Source of the DNA: Leifsonia shinshuensis
Lineage (GTDB): Bacteria; Actinomycetota; Actinomycetes; Actinomycetales; Microbacteriaceae
Direction: 5' to 3'
Assembly (NCBI RefSeq): GCF_022606355.1
Contig: NZ_JAHHZQ010000005.1
Coordinates: 248,001 to 312,000, forward strand
Length of the DNA stretch: 64,000 nucleotides
Of the stretch, positions 49,793 to 57,113 are shown piece after piece. Below the pieces are notes generated by a model, which saw only the letters and a list, made by a program, of their open reading frames with translations, ran no database searches and was not told the origin of the DNA. Within the stretch, counting starts at the first letter, position 1. The number at the start of each line of letters is the position of its first letter. The translations under genes were made by a program, and so were the position numbers.

Positions 49793-49925
49793 ATTCGTCA
49801 CGAATCCCTTCTTTCGAGGCACGAAACGCGACATTCGTCACGAATCCCGTCATTCGTGGCACGAAACGCGACATTCGTCACGAATCCCTTCTTTCGTGGC
49901 ACGAATCGCGACATTCGTCACGAAT
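49793..49925. repeat. Array of seven 13-bp palindromes phased every 20 bp (copy 2 of the family)
   Basis: ATTCGTCACGAAT starts at 49793, 49833, 49873 and 49913, exactly 40 bp apart. TTCGTGGCACGAA (first copy TTCGAGGCACGAA) lies midway at 49813, 49853 and 49893. The spacer is nearly constant (about CCCTTC or CGCGAC). The array fills most of the 242-bp gap between the DUF2087 gene and the promoter of the XRE operon. It has no spacers, so it is not CRISPR. Confidence 0.9.
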
Positions 49926-49949
49926 CCCCTGCTGCGATGTAAAGATTTA

Positions 49950-50001
49950 TTGACTTGGAGTACGACTCGTTTTACACTCTCCATGTCTACAATTCTTGAC
50001 A
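49950..50001 (+). promoter_or_regulatory. Promoter and operator of the XRE-regulated operon
   Basis: TTGACT (49950-49955) and TACACT (49973-49978) are spaced 17 bp, a near-ideal sigma-70 promoter and AT-rich against the background. It is followed by the 18-bp imperfect palindrome TGTCTACAATTCTTGACA (49984-50001) at the expected transcription start. That is a natural operator for the XRE protein encoded second in this operon. Confidence 0.6.
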
Positions 50002-50014
50002 TGCGAGGTGTGCG

Positions 50015-50431
50015 ATGTCCGTCTCCTTCGATGAGAAGGTCGCCTGGGCCTACCTGGTCGTGGCCGTCCTGGGCTACGCCGTCTACCTGATCCTGCTCGG
50101 CGTCAACGGCCCCGGTGCCTACATCCCGCTGCTGATCGGCACGGTCGTCGGCGCCATCGTGGCCAACATCCTCGCCCGCATCGGCATCTCGATCGCTAAC
50201 CCGCGGGAGGCCGACAAACGCGACCAGCGCGACCGCGAGATCAAGGTGTTCGGCGAGCGGGTCGGCCAGGCGTTCGTCGTCATCGGCGCGCTGGCCGCGC
50301 TCGTGCTGGCCCTGTTCGAGGCGCCCTGGTTCTGGATCGCCAACGCGGTCTACCTGGCCTTCGTCCTGTCGGCCGTCGTCGGCTCGATCGCGACCCTTGT
50401 CGCCTACCGCAAGGGCCTCCCGGCATGGTGA
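50015..50431 (+). CDS. Four-helix membrane protein coupled to an XRE regulator
   Basis: A 138-residue protein with spans near residues 12-30, 36-56, 83-102 and 107-130 and a charged loop (NPREADKRDQRDREIKVFGERVG) between the second and third. It matches the small actinobacterial membrane proteins usually paired with a YozG-type HTH gene; function unknown. ATG overlaps nothing upstream; the regulator gene starts 7 bp before its stop. Confidence 0.75.
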   Translation: MSVSFDEKVAWAYLVVAVLGYAVYLILLGVNGPGAYIPLLIGTVVGAIVANILARIGISIANPREADKRDQRDREIKVFGERVGQAFVVIGALAALVLALFEAPWFWIANAVYLAFVLSAVVGSIATLVAYRKGLPAW

Positions 50432-50643
50432 AGCCGACGCGCGTGACGAACAGCATCCGGGCGCTGCGATTCGGGGCGGGCGAGATGACCCAGGCCGAGC
50501 TCGCCGAGCGGGTCGGCGTCACCCGCCAGACCATCATCGCCATCGAGCAGGGGCGGTACTCGCCCTCGCTGGAGATGGCCTTCCAACTCGCGCGGGTGTT
50601 CGGGGTGCCGCTCGACGACGTGTTCCAGTACCCCGAGGAGTGA
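50425..50643 (+). CDS. XRE-family HTH regulator (YozG-like)
   Basis: A 72-residue protein that is essentially one HTH: MTQAELAERVGVTRQTIIAI and EQGRYSPSLEMAFQLARVFG, ending in DVFQYPEE. Overlaps the membrane-protein gene by 7 bp. It probably represses the operon through the palindrome at 49984. The quinone reductase gene starts 10 bp later and may be co-transcribed. Confidence 0.88.
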   Translation: MVKPTRVTNSIRALRFGAGEMTQAELAERVGVTRQTIIAIEQGRYSPSLEMAFQLARVFGVPLDDVFQYPEE

Positions 50644-50653
50644 GGCGACGATC

Positions 50654-51622
50654 ATGAGAGCAGTCGTGCAGGATGCGTACGGGACGACGGCCGCGCTCCG
50701 AGTGGAGGAGGTCCCGGTCCCCGAGGCGGGTGCGCGCGACGTGCTGGTGCGGGTGCGCGCGGCAGGGATCGACGCCGGCACCTGGCACCTCACCACCGGA
50801 CGTCCGTACCTGATGCGGGCGATGGGCTTCGGGCTGCGGGGTCCCAGACCGCGCGTGCGCGGCCTGGCGTTCGCGGGCGAAGTGGAGGCGGTGGGCGCGG
50901 ATGTTCACGACCTCCAGCCGGGCGACAGGGTCTACGGGGCCGCGGCCGGGGCGCTCGCCGAGTACGTCCGGGCGCCCCGTGCGGCGGTCGTGCGGATCCC
51001 GCGCGGCCTCGGCTTCGAGGAGGCAGCGGCGGTGCCGATCTCGGCCGTGACCGCCCTGCAAGCGGTGGCCGCCGCACACCTCGAAGCGGGCGACCGCGTT
51101 CTCGTGCTCGGCGCGGCCGGCGGGGTCGGGCACTACGCCGTCCAACTCGCCGTCGCGCGCGGGGCGCTGGTGACCGGCGTGTGCAGCGGCGGCAAGCTCG
51201 ACCTGGTCCGCGAGCTGGGTGCGACGGACGCGATCGACTACACGACGACCGACCCGCTCGGCCTCGGGCGCATCTGGGACGCCATCATCGACATCGCCGG
51301 CAGCCGCCCGCTGGGCCTCCTGCGCAGGAGCCTCGCCCCGGAGGGCGCGCTCGTCCTGGTCGGAGGGGAGTCCGCCGGCAGCGTCCTCGGCGGAACCGAA
51401 CGCCTCGCGGCCGCCGGCCTCCGCAACGCCACCACCCGGCAACGGCTGATCGGGCTCATGTCGCGCGAGCGCGCGGAGGACCTCGCCGAGCTGTCCGGCC
51501 TCATCGACACCGGCACGGTGCGCCCGGTCATCGACACCGTCTATCCGCTGGACCGCACGGCCGAAGCGATCGACCACATCGGGGCAGGGAGGGCGCGCGG
51601 GAAGGTCGTCGTGGTGATGTGA
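50654..51622 (+). CDS. NAD(P)-dependent zinc-free MDR oxidoreductase (quinone-reductase-like)
   Basis: A 322-residue medium-chain reductase of the quinone oxidoreductase branch. No zinc cluster is present. The nucleotide site VLGAAGGVGHYAVQLAVARGA has the AxxGxxG pattern of NADPH enzymes. The family reduces quinones, enones or aldehydes; substrate unknown. It is the third gene of the run from 50015. It ends 12 bp before the convergent CHY gene stop. Confidence 0.85.
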   Translation: MRAVVQDAYGTTAALRVEEVPVPEAGARDVLVRVRAAGIDAGTWHLTTGRPYLMRAMGFGLRGPRPRVRGLAFAGEVEAVGADVHDLQPGDRVYGAAAGALAEYVRAPRAAVVRIPRGLGFEEAAAVPISAVTALQAVAAAHLEAGDRVLVLGAAGGVGHYAVQLAVARGALVTGVCSGGKLDLVRELGATDAIDYTTTDPLGLGRIWDAIIDIAGSRPLGLLRRSLAPEGALVLVGGESAGSVLGGTERLAAAGLRNATTRQRLIGLMSRERAEDLAELSGLIDTGTVRPVIDTVYPLDRTAEAIDHIGAGRARGKVVVVM

Positions 51623-51634
51623 GGGTCGCCGGAA

Positions 51635-51967
51635 TCACGGCACCTCGAAGTACAGCTCCGTGTGCAGCTTGCACCCCGGGTTGAACGCCGCACCGCACGC
51701 CGGGCACGCAGCCACCTCCAGGTAGTCGGTGATCGTCAGCGTCGCGGCGCACACCCCGCACAGCACGGCGCGCTCGTCGCGTTCGGCGACCGGCCACTGC
51801 CGTGCCGGGTGATCGGCCGTCTCGGCGTGGCAGAGGTGGCAGGGGTAGTACTCGCCGCAGCACGCGAAACGGATGGCGACGACGTCGAGTGGGGTTCGGT
51901 AGTGGATGCAGCGCGTCTGGTCGTCGACCGTCGGCCCGAGCACGTGCGGGCGGGAGACGGCGCTCAT
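51635..51967 (-). CDS. CHY-type zinc-finger protein
   Basis: A 110-residue protein with CIHYRT, CCGEYYPCHLCHAE, CGVC and CPACGAAFNPGCKLH, the multi-zinc CHY finger pattern. Bacterial members are small and of unknown function. Its ATG overlaps the stop of the bioN-like gene, so it belongs to the biotin operon as its last gene. It may be a metal- or redox-linked accessory. Confidence 0.85.
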   Translation of the reverse strand: MSAVSRPHVLGPTVDDQTRCIHYRTPLDVVAIRFACCGEYYPCHLCHAETADHPARQWPVAERDERAVLCGVCAATLTITDYLEVAACPACGAAFNPGCKLHTELYFEVP

Positions 51968-52533
51968 CGCACACCCCGCGCCGTCAACGCGTCGCCGAGC
52001 TCGTCCGCGTGCTTGAACGCCAGCACCAGGAACGGCACCGCGAACGCGCGCAGTCCCGCCCGGGCGCCGCGGGCGCGTTGCGCGTCGCGCACGTCGCGCG
52101 CGAGCCCGGCGAGCACGGGCACGGTGCTGAGGGTGACGGTGAGCAGCAGCGCAACCCTGGCCGGGTCGACGCGCAGTGCGGTCAGCGGGCGCAGACCGTG
52201 TTCGAGCGCGTCGAGGAGGTCGGCGACCCGGGTCGTGAGGACGAGCAGGGCGGCCAGCACGATCGCCGAGGTCACCCGGGTGGTGTTGGCGACCGCCGGT
52301 TCGGGGCCGAGGAACAACAGTTGGCCGGCGACGGTGATCACGATCACCCAGCGCACGGCGAGCAGTTGACGGCCGAGCTCGCGCATCCCGAGCAGCCCGT
52401 CGCCGAGACCGGAAGCGGCATACGCGAGCACCGGGACGATCGCTGCGACGGCCGCTCCGACCCAGGTGGCGGGAAGCAGCGACACCCCGAGCACGGCTGC
52501 GACGACCAGCAGCAGCTTCGGTCCGGCCGGCAT
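51964..52533 (-). CDS. bioN: Energy-coupling-factor transmembrane protein (BioN-like)
   Basis: A transporter T-component with about five spans and the A-R-G signature coupling helix (ARDVRDAQRARGARAG, then ARGVR at the end). It docks the ATPase to the BioY substrate subunit. ATG at 52533 gives MPAGPKLLLV. Homologues usually begin earlier with a LTLYRPG sequence, which here is read from CTG codons at 52572/52575 overlapping the bioM stop, so a rare CTG start may be used. About 189 residues (202 with CTG). Confidence 0.8.
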   Translation of the reverse strand: MPAGPKLLLVVAAVLGVSLLPATWVGAAVAAIVPVLAYAASGLGDGLLGMRELGRQLLAVRWVIVITVAGQLLFLGPEPAVANTTRVTSAIVLAALLVLTTRVADLLDALEHGLRPLTALRVDPARVALLLTVTLSTVPVLAGLARDVRDAQRARGARAGLRAFAVPFLVLAFKHADELGDALTARGVR

Positions 52534-52568
52534 CCGATGCAGGGGCCCGTTTCCCGGGCGGTAGAGGG

Positions 52569-53270
52569 TCAGCAGGGGAGGCTCCCCTCTGCCAGCAGGC
52601 GCTCGTATGCGGCCACGACCTCCGACGGCTCGCCGACCGCGTCGATGGTGCCGCCCGCGAAGAGCACAGCGGCGTCGCAGCGCGCCGCGAGCGACAGGTC
52701 GTGGGTGACGAGGACGAGGCGGTGGCCGGCGTCCTCGAGCAGGTGGTCGGCGACCCGGCGGGCGTTGCGGGCGTCGAGGTAGGCGGTCGGCTCGTCCGCG
52801 ACGACCAGCTCCGGACGCCGCACGAACGCGCCGCACAGCGCGAGCAGCTGCTTCTGGCCTCCGGAGAGGTCGTGCGAGGGGTGGTCGGCGAGTGCGGTGA
52901 GCCCGAACCGGTCGAGAGCCTCCGCGACCCGGGAGGCGGTCGCCTCCCTGCCGAGGCGTTCGGGGCGGAGGGAGAACGCGACGTCCTCCTGCACGGTCGG
53001 CATGATGATCTGCGCGTCCGGATTGCTGAACACCACCGCCGTCCGCCGCCGCAGTTCGCCGGCCTGCCGGGCCGGATCGAGCCCGAGGATGCGCACCCCG
53101 CCCGCCGAGGCCGGCACCAGCCCGCCCAGGAGTCGCGCGAACGTGGACTTGCCCGACCCGTTCTCGCCGATCACCGCGACCGTACGCGCATCGAGGTCGA
53201 GGTCGACGTCGTGCAGCACGTCGACGTCGCCGAGACGCACCCCGACGCCCGTCAGGAGCAGCCCGCTCAT
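52569..53270 (-). CDS. bioM: Energy-coupling-factor ATPase (BioM-like)
   Basis: A 233-residue ABC ATPase: Walker A GENGSGKST, Q-loop FSNPDAQI, signature HDLSGGQKQLL, Walker B LVVADEPTAY, switch THDLS. Drives biotin uptake with BioN and BioY. The ATG overlaps the stop of the tandem-repeat frame (ATGA). The sequence around its start (about 25 bp, AAGCCCGCTCATCGCACCAC on the plus strand) is duplicated at 53888-53912, at the thiolase stop. Confidence 0.9.
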   Translation of the reverse strand: MSGLLLTGVGVRLGDVDVLHDVDLDLDARTVAVIGENGSGKSTFARLLGGLVPASAGGVRILGLDPARQAGELRRRTAVVFSNPDAQIIMPTVQEDVAFSLRPERLGREATASRVAEALDRFGLTALADHPSHDLSGGQKQLLALCGAFVRRPELVVADEPTAYLDARNARRVADHLLEDAGHRLVLVTHDLSLAARCDAAVLFAGGTIDAVGEPSEVVAAYERLLAEGSLPC

Positions 53271-53899
53271 CGCACCACCTCGAACGCCGGGCTCACGCCG
53301 TGCGCGCCGTGCGCGCCGTGCGCGAGGGGCACGTAGTTGCCCCTTCTGCGCCCGGAAAAGGGCGACGACGTGCCCTTCGGCCGCGCGTGCTGCGTGCTCG
53401 CCGCCCGACCGTGTGCAGCGCGGGTGGCCGCGTCGGCAGCGAGGGGCACGTAGTTGCCCCTTCCGCGCCCGGATAGGGGCGACGACGTGCTCTTCGACCG
53501 CACACGCTGTGCGCTCGTCGTCCCACCGTGTGCAGCGCAGCTGGCCGCGCCGCCAGCGAGGGCCACGTAGTTGCCCCTTCCGCTTCCGGAAAGGGGCGAC
53601 GACGTGCCCTTCGGCCACGCGTGCTGCGCGCTCGTCGTCCCACTTCGTGCAGCGCGGGTGGCCGCGCCGCCAGCGAGGGGCACGTAGTTGCCCCTTCCGC
53701 GCCCGGATAGGGGCGACGACGTGCCCTTCGGCCGCGCGTGCTGCGTGCTCGTCGTCCGACCGCGTGCAGCGCGGGTGGCCGCGCCGCCAGCGAGGGGCAC
53801 GTAGTTGCCCCTTCCGCGCCCGGAAAGGGGCGACGACGTGCCCTTCGACCGCACGTGCTGCGCGCTCGCGCCCTTCGGCCCCCGAGGAAGCCCGCTCAT
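53267..53899 (-). CDS. Open frame of five 39-residue repeats inserted between the thiolase-like gene and bioM
   Basis: A 210-residue frame, coupled at both ends: its ATG overlaps the thiolase stop and its stop overlaps the bioM ATG. It starts MSGLPRGPKGASAQHVRSKG, repeats a unit like RPKGTSSPLSGRGRGNYVPL plus an Ala/Arg/Thr segment, and ends in AFEVVR, the same last residues as the thiolase (VFEVVR). The N-terminal MSGL copies the BioM start. It therefore looks like a duplicated thiolase-bioM junction filled with repeats. At least two other frames are open through the unit, so translation into a functional protein is doubtful. Confidence 0.45.
   Translation of the reverse strand: MSGLPRGPKGASAQHVRSKGTSSPLSGRGRGNYVPLAGGAATRAARGRTTSTQHARPKGTSSPLSGRGRGNYVPLAGGAATRAARSGTTSAQHAWPKGTSSPLSGSGRGNYVALAGGAASCAAHGGTTSAQRVRSKSTSSPLSGRGRGNYVPLAADAATRAAHGRAASTQHARPKGTSSPFSGRRRGNYVPLAHGAHGAHGVSPAFEVVR
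53325..53875. repeat. 117-bp tandem repeat with a 17-bp-arm hairpin, about five copies
   Basis: CACGTAGTTG recurs at 53330, 53447, 53564, 53681 and 53798, exactly 117 bp apart. Each unit carries GGGCACGTAGTTGCCCC, a 15-base loop TTCCGCGCCCGGATA and GGGGCGACGACGTGCCC (in copy 4, 53678-53694 and 53710-53726). The arms pair at 15 of 17 positions. Four copies are nearly complete and the fifth breaks off after the hairpin. The third copy has the most arm changes. Confidence 0.92.
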
Positions 53900-55014
53900 C
53901 GCACCACCTCGAACACCGCGGCAACGCCGAGCCCTCCGCCGACGGAGGCCGCGGCGACGCCGAGCGTGCCGGCCGGCGCGCCGCCGCGCACCAGCCGGCC
54001 GAACAGCCGGACCACAGCGACCGCGCCGCTCGCGCCCCACGGGTGGCCGAGGGCGAGGGCGCCGCCGTCCGCGCACACCCGCGGGTCGTCGTCGGCGACG
54101 CCGATGCGGTCGAGCACGGCGATGCTCTGCGACGCGAACGCCTCCACCACCTCGAAGGCCGCGATGGCGCCCACGTCACTCCCCGTAGCCGAAAGCGCCC
54201 GGAGGATCGCGGGTGCGGCGCCGAGACCCGGCAGCGCGGGATCGCCGCCCACGATGGCTCCCGCGCGCACGGCGAGGCCCGGCGCGGTCCCGGCGGGAGC
54301 GACGACGACGGCGGCCGCGCCGTCGCCGATGCGAGTGGAGGTGCCCGCGGTCAGCGCACCGCCCGGGAACAGCGCCGGCAGCCGGGGGAGGACCCGTTCC
54401 GCGCCGCCGACGGCGTCGTCGCGGTCGAGGCCGGCGACGGTTACCAGTTCGTCGGCGAAGCGACCGGCCGAGTACGCGGCGACGGCGCGGGCGTGGCTGC
54501 GGGCGGCGTGGGCGTCCAGCCGCGTGCGCTCGATCCCTTCGTGCGCGGCGAGGTCTTCGGCCGCGCGCACCATGTCGGGGTCGGGGAATCCGGCCGGCGC
54601 GAACGGCGCGCGATCGTACGGCACGCCGTCGATCGAGCGCACCGGTGCGGTGGAGGCGCTCTCCGCACCGCCGGCGAGCCGGGCCCTCCTGTCGCCTGCG
54701 CGGATCGCCGCCGCCGCGTCGAGGATGGCGGCGAGGCCGCTGCCGCACTGCCGGTCGACCGTGCCCCCAGGGACCGCCGGGTCGAGTCCCGCGGCGAGGG
54801 CGGCCAGCCGCGCGGGGTTGCCGCCCGGACCCATGCAGTTGCCCAGCAGCACGTCGGCGATCTCCACCGTCGTCCCTGTCGCCGTCTCGGCATCGTCGAG
54901 CGCGGCCCGCAGAACGGGGGCGGCGAGCTCGTGGACGCGCACGGCGGCCAGCGCTCTGCCCCGCCTGCCGATGGGCGTGCGGCGGGCGGCGATGACGACG
55001 GGTGCATCAGCCAC
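53896..55014 (-). CDS. Thiolase-like acetyl-CoA C-acyltransferase of the biotin operon
   Basis: A 372-residue thiolase. The acylated Cys is in the family motif VDRQCGSGLAA near residue 90. The second-half motifs read EAFASQSIAV (usual NEAFA) and GGALALGHPWGASGA with the catalytic His. The final CxG Cys loop is AASVGGGLG, so the C-terminal proton-transfer Cys of classical thiolases is replaced by Ser/Val. That argues for altered chemistry. GTG at 55014 begins VADAPVVIAARR. It lies between an acyl-CoA-ligase-like gene and bioM in the biotin operon, suggesting a step in pimeloyl or biotin-precursor metabolism. That role is inference. Confidence 0.8.
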   Translation of the reverse strand: MADAPVVIAARRTPIGRRGRALAAVRVHELAAPVLRAALDDAETATGTTVEIADVLLGNCMGPGGNPARLAALAAGLDPAVPGGTVDRQCGSGLAAILDAAAAIRAGDRRARLAGGAESASTAPVRSIDGVPYDRAPFAPAGFPDPDMVRAAEDLAAHEGIERTRLDAHAARSHARAVAAYSAGRFADELVTVAGLDRDDAVGGAERVLPRLPALFPGGALTAGTSTRIGDGAAAVVVAPAGTAPGLAVRAGAIVGGDPALPGLGAAPAILRALSATGSDVGAIAAFEVVEAFASQSIAVLDRIGVADDDPRVCADGGALALGHPWGASGAVAVVRLFGRLVRGGAPAGTLGVAAASVGGGLGVAAVFEVVR

Positions 55015-55302
55015 GTGGATGCACCTCCCGAGCGAACTCGTGCACGCCCACGCCCACCGGCGCGGTCGGCGTGCAGCGGCAGGTGATGACGACGGGTGCA
55101 TCAGCCACGTGGCTGCACCTCCCGATCGAACTCATGCACGCCCACGCCCACCGGCGCGGTCGGCGCGCAGCGGCAGGTGATGACGACGGGTGCATCAGCC
55201 ACGTGGATGCACCTCCCGAGCGAACTCGTGCACGCCCACGCCAACGCCCACCGGCGCGGTCGGCGTGCAGCGGCAGGTGATGACGACAGGAGCCTCAGTC
55301 AA
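55007..55302 (-). repeat. Three tandem copies of the thiolase start region, as coupled mini-frames
   Basis: Upstream of the real thiolase GTG (55014) the start region recurs at 55108, 55202 and 55302 (steps of 94, 94 and 100 bp). Each copy has a GGGAGG ribosome site (except the first), a start (GTG, GTG, TTG) and APVVITCRC followed by TPTAPVGVGVHEFAREV. Each ends at a TGA overlapping the next start: frames 55007-55108, 55101-55202 and 55195-55302. The peptide resembles the first 30 residues of the thiolase (APVVIAARRTP...VRVHELAAPV). The TTG of the first overlaps the ligase stop. Confidence 0.85.
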
Positions 55303-56395
55303 CCCGACGCACCTCCCCGGCGAGCACTCGACGCAGCGCTTCCGCACGCGCCGGCTTTCCTGAGGCGGTGCGCGGCAGCGCCCCCTGGTACCAGCGCCGC
55401 GGGCGGTGCGCCGGTGCGAGCCGAGCGGAGGCCGCCGCGCGCAGCTCGGAGAGCGGGAGGTCGGCGCCGGACGGCTCGATCAGCGCCGCCACCAGCGCCC
55501 CGACGCGACCGGTCGGGAGACCGAAGACCAGCGCATCGCGCACACCGGGCAGGGCACGCAGCTCCGCCTCCACCTCGTCGGGGACGATCGTCGCCGACGC
55601 GCTGAGGATGGCGTCGTCCGCCCGCCCGAGCAGCCGCAGCCGTTCACCGCCCCCGTCGCCCGGCATGAGCTCCGCACGGTCGCCGACCGTCGCCCACGCT
55701 CCGTCCCGCCGCAGCGGGCCGCTCGCGCCCGCGTACCCCGAGGCGACGAACGGCGAGCGCACCCAGAGCTCACCATCGACGACGCGCAGTTCCACGCCGG
55801 GGAACGGGACCAGACCGTCGCCCCGGTCCACGGCGACGAACGACAGCTCGGCCGCACCGTAGTACGCGGTCACCCGGATGCCCGACTCCTCCGCGCGCGC
55901 ACGCAACGACGGGTCGAGGTGCGAGCCGCCGACGAGGGCGGCGCGGAGCCCGGGCGCGGATCCCGCGTCGAGCACGCGGCGGAGCCCCTCGGGCGTGCCG
56001 TGGAAGCCGTCCGCCGCCGCGATGTCGTCGAGCAGCGGTCGCGGTCCTCCGCTGAGCGCGTGCGCCAGCGAGAAGAGCGTCAGCGACGAGGAGGCCGGAG
56101 CGGGGAGGGCGATAGCGCTCGCGGCTCCCATCAGATCGTCGACGGCGGCGAAGGACTCCTCCCACGACGCCCGGGTGCGCAGGACGACGCGGGGCGTTCC
56201 ACTGCTCCCGGAGGTGAGGGTGGCCCAGCCGATGCCGTCGAGGTCGGCGCGCGAGGCTGTCGCGACGGCAGCCCGCAGCTGCTCGGGCGGCCTACGGGCG
56301 TCGAGCACCAGCGGCACCTGGCCTGCGTCGCGCGCCGATGCCAGTCGTTCGAGCAGCGCCGGGTCGTCGTCGCGCAGGGGGACGATCGTCGTCAC
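55295..56395 (-). CDS. AMP-dependent acyl-CoA synthetase-like ligase
   Basis: A 366-residue ANL-superfamily enzyme, shorter than usual (the first about 100 residues of the N domain are missing). Adenylate motif LTSGSSGTPR, then YYGAAELSF and the hinge DAILSASATIVPDEVEAEL. A late Lys in RTASGKPAR is positioned as the catalytic lysine (A10). Similar to o-succinylbenzoate-CoA-ligase-like proteins. GTG at 56395 overlaps the bioY stop. As the neighbour of bioY and a thiolase it may activate pimelate or another dicarboxylate. Confidence 0.78.
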   Translation of the reverse strand: MTTIVPLRDDDPALLERLASARDAGQVPLVLDARRPPEQLRAAVATASRADLDGIGWATLTSGSSGTPRVVLRTRASWEESFAAVDDLMGAASAIALPAPASSSLTLFSLAHALSGGPRPLLDDIAAADGFHGTPEGLRRVLDAGSAPGLRAALVGGSHLDPSLRARAEESGIRVTAYYGAAELSFVAVDRGDGLVPFPGVELRVVDGELWVRSPFVASGYAGASGPLRRDGAWATVGDRAELMPGDGGGERLRLLGRADDAILSASATIVPDEVEAELRALPGVRDALVFGLPTGRVGALVAALIEPSGADLPLSELRAAASARLAPAHRPRRWYQGALPRTASGKPARAEALRRVLAGEVRRVD

Positions 56396-57042
56396 GCGAC
56401 CGGTGCGCCGTCCCGGTCGCGCTCGCTCACAGTGACGGCGACCGGCTTCGCGACCCACGTGCGCCGGAAGGCCCGCGGGTAGGCGCGCACGAGGGTGGTG
56501 ACGACGGCCGTCGCGATCACGGCCTTCACCAGGTCGCCCGGCACGAACGCCAGGCTGGTGAGCGCGGTCTCGGCGAGCGGGAGTCGCGTGACGAGGCTCT
56601 GCACCGGGATGCCGACGGCGTAGACGACGAGGATGCCCCCGACGACCACACCGGCGAAGGTCCGCCAGGCGACCGGCTTGCGGTTGCCCCAGTGGACGAT
56701 CAGCCCGATGACGACGGCGCCGGCGATCCAGCCGAACAGGTAGCCGGCCGACGGGCCGACGAAGACGCCGATCCCGCCGCGGCCCCCGGCCAGCAGGGGG
56801 AGCCCCGCTGCGACGAGCGCGAGCAGCACGCCCATGGACAGCGCGCCGAGCCAGGGTCCGAGGAGCGCGCCGGCGAGCATCACGCCGAGCGTCTGCGCGG
56901 TGATCGGGACGGCCCCGAACAGGCTGAAACCGCCGGGGAGGCCGAGCACGGCGACGAGCGCGGCGACGACGGCGACCCGGGCGACGTCGGTCGCATCGAG
57001 CCTGCGGGCGCCGCGTCGGAGGGTGCGGGAGGAGTCGGTCAT
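56392..57042 (-). CDS. bioY: Biotin transporter substrate-binding subunit BioY
   Basis: A 216-residue S-component with six spans. Family motifs: SLFGAVPITAQTLGVMLAGA, LLGPWLGALSM, LAGGRGGIGVFVGPSAGYL and LAFVPGDLVKAVIA. It binds biotin at nanomolar affinity and uses BioM/BioN for uptake. First gene of the operon. It is divergent from the TetR-type regulator, with two TGAAC-N3-GTTCA palindromes between. Confidence 0.95.
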   Translation of the reverse strand: MTDSSRTLRRGARRLDATDVARVAVVAALVAVLGLPGGFSLFGAVPITAQTLGVMLAGALLGPWLGALSMGVLLALVAAGLPLLAGGRGGIGVFVGPSAGYLFGWIAGAVVIGLIVHWGNRKPVAWRTFAGVVVGGILVVYAVGIPVQSLVTRLPLAETALTSLAFVPGDLVKAVIATAVVTTLVRAYPRAFRRTWVAKPVAVTVSERDRDGAPVA

Positions 57043-57072
57043 GGGTCAGTCCTTCGGGGCGGGGCCGTCACC

Positions 57073-57107
57073 TGAACGGTGTTCACCTGAACAGCGTTCA
57101 CTATAGT
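57073..57107. promoter_or_regulatory. Two BioQ-type operators and a leaderless promoter
   Basis: TGAACGGTGTTCA (57073-57085) and TGAACAGCGTTCA (57088-57100), 15 bp apart, match the actinobacterial BioQ operator TGAAC-N3-GTTAC/GTTCA. TATAGT (57102-57107) is followed after 6 bp by the GTG at 57114, which has no ribosome site, so the regulator mRNA is probably leaderless. Confidence 0.8.
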
Positions 57108-57113
57108 GGTGGC

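Noticed and set aside
45018-49874. A 1618-codon minus-strand open frame opposite the giant nuclease gene
   Set aside because: Composition is the low-complexity Arg/Val/Gly/Asp pattern of a GC-rich shadow frame, whereas the plus strand has a signal peptide and several clear catalytic motifs.
49793-49925. CRISPR array
   Set aside because: The 40-bp period has no unique spacers: the interval between palindromes is itself repeated, and no cas gene is present.
53325-53875. CRISPR array or classical protein repeat domain
   Set aside because: The 117-bp units are contiguous without spacers. Several reading frames stay open, and the strongest feature is the hairpin, so a protein function is not supported.
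55007-55302. Riboswitch or attenuator leader of the thiolase gene
   Set aside because: The repeats are better explained as copies of the gene start, with ribosome sites and coupled frames. No biotin riboswitch is known, and no conserved aptamer-like core was seen.
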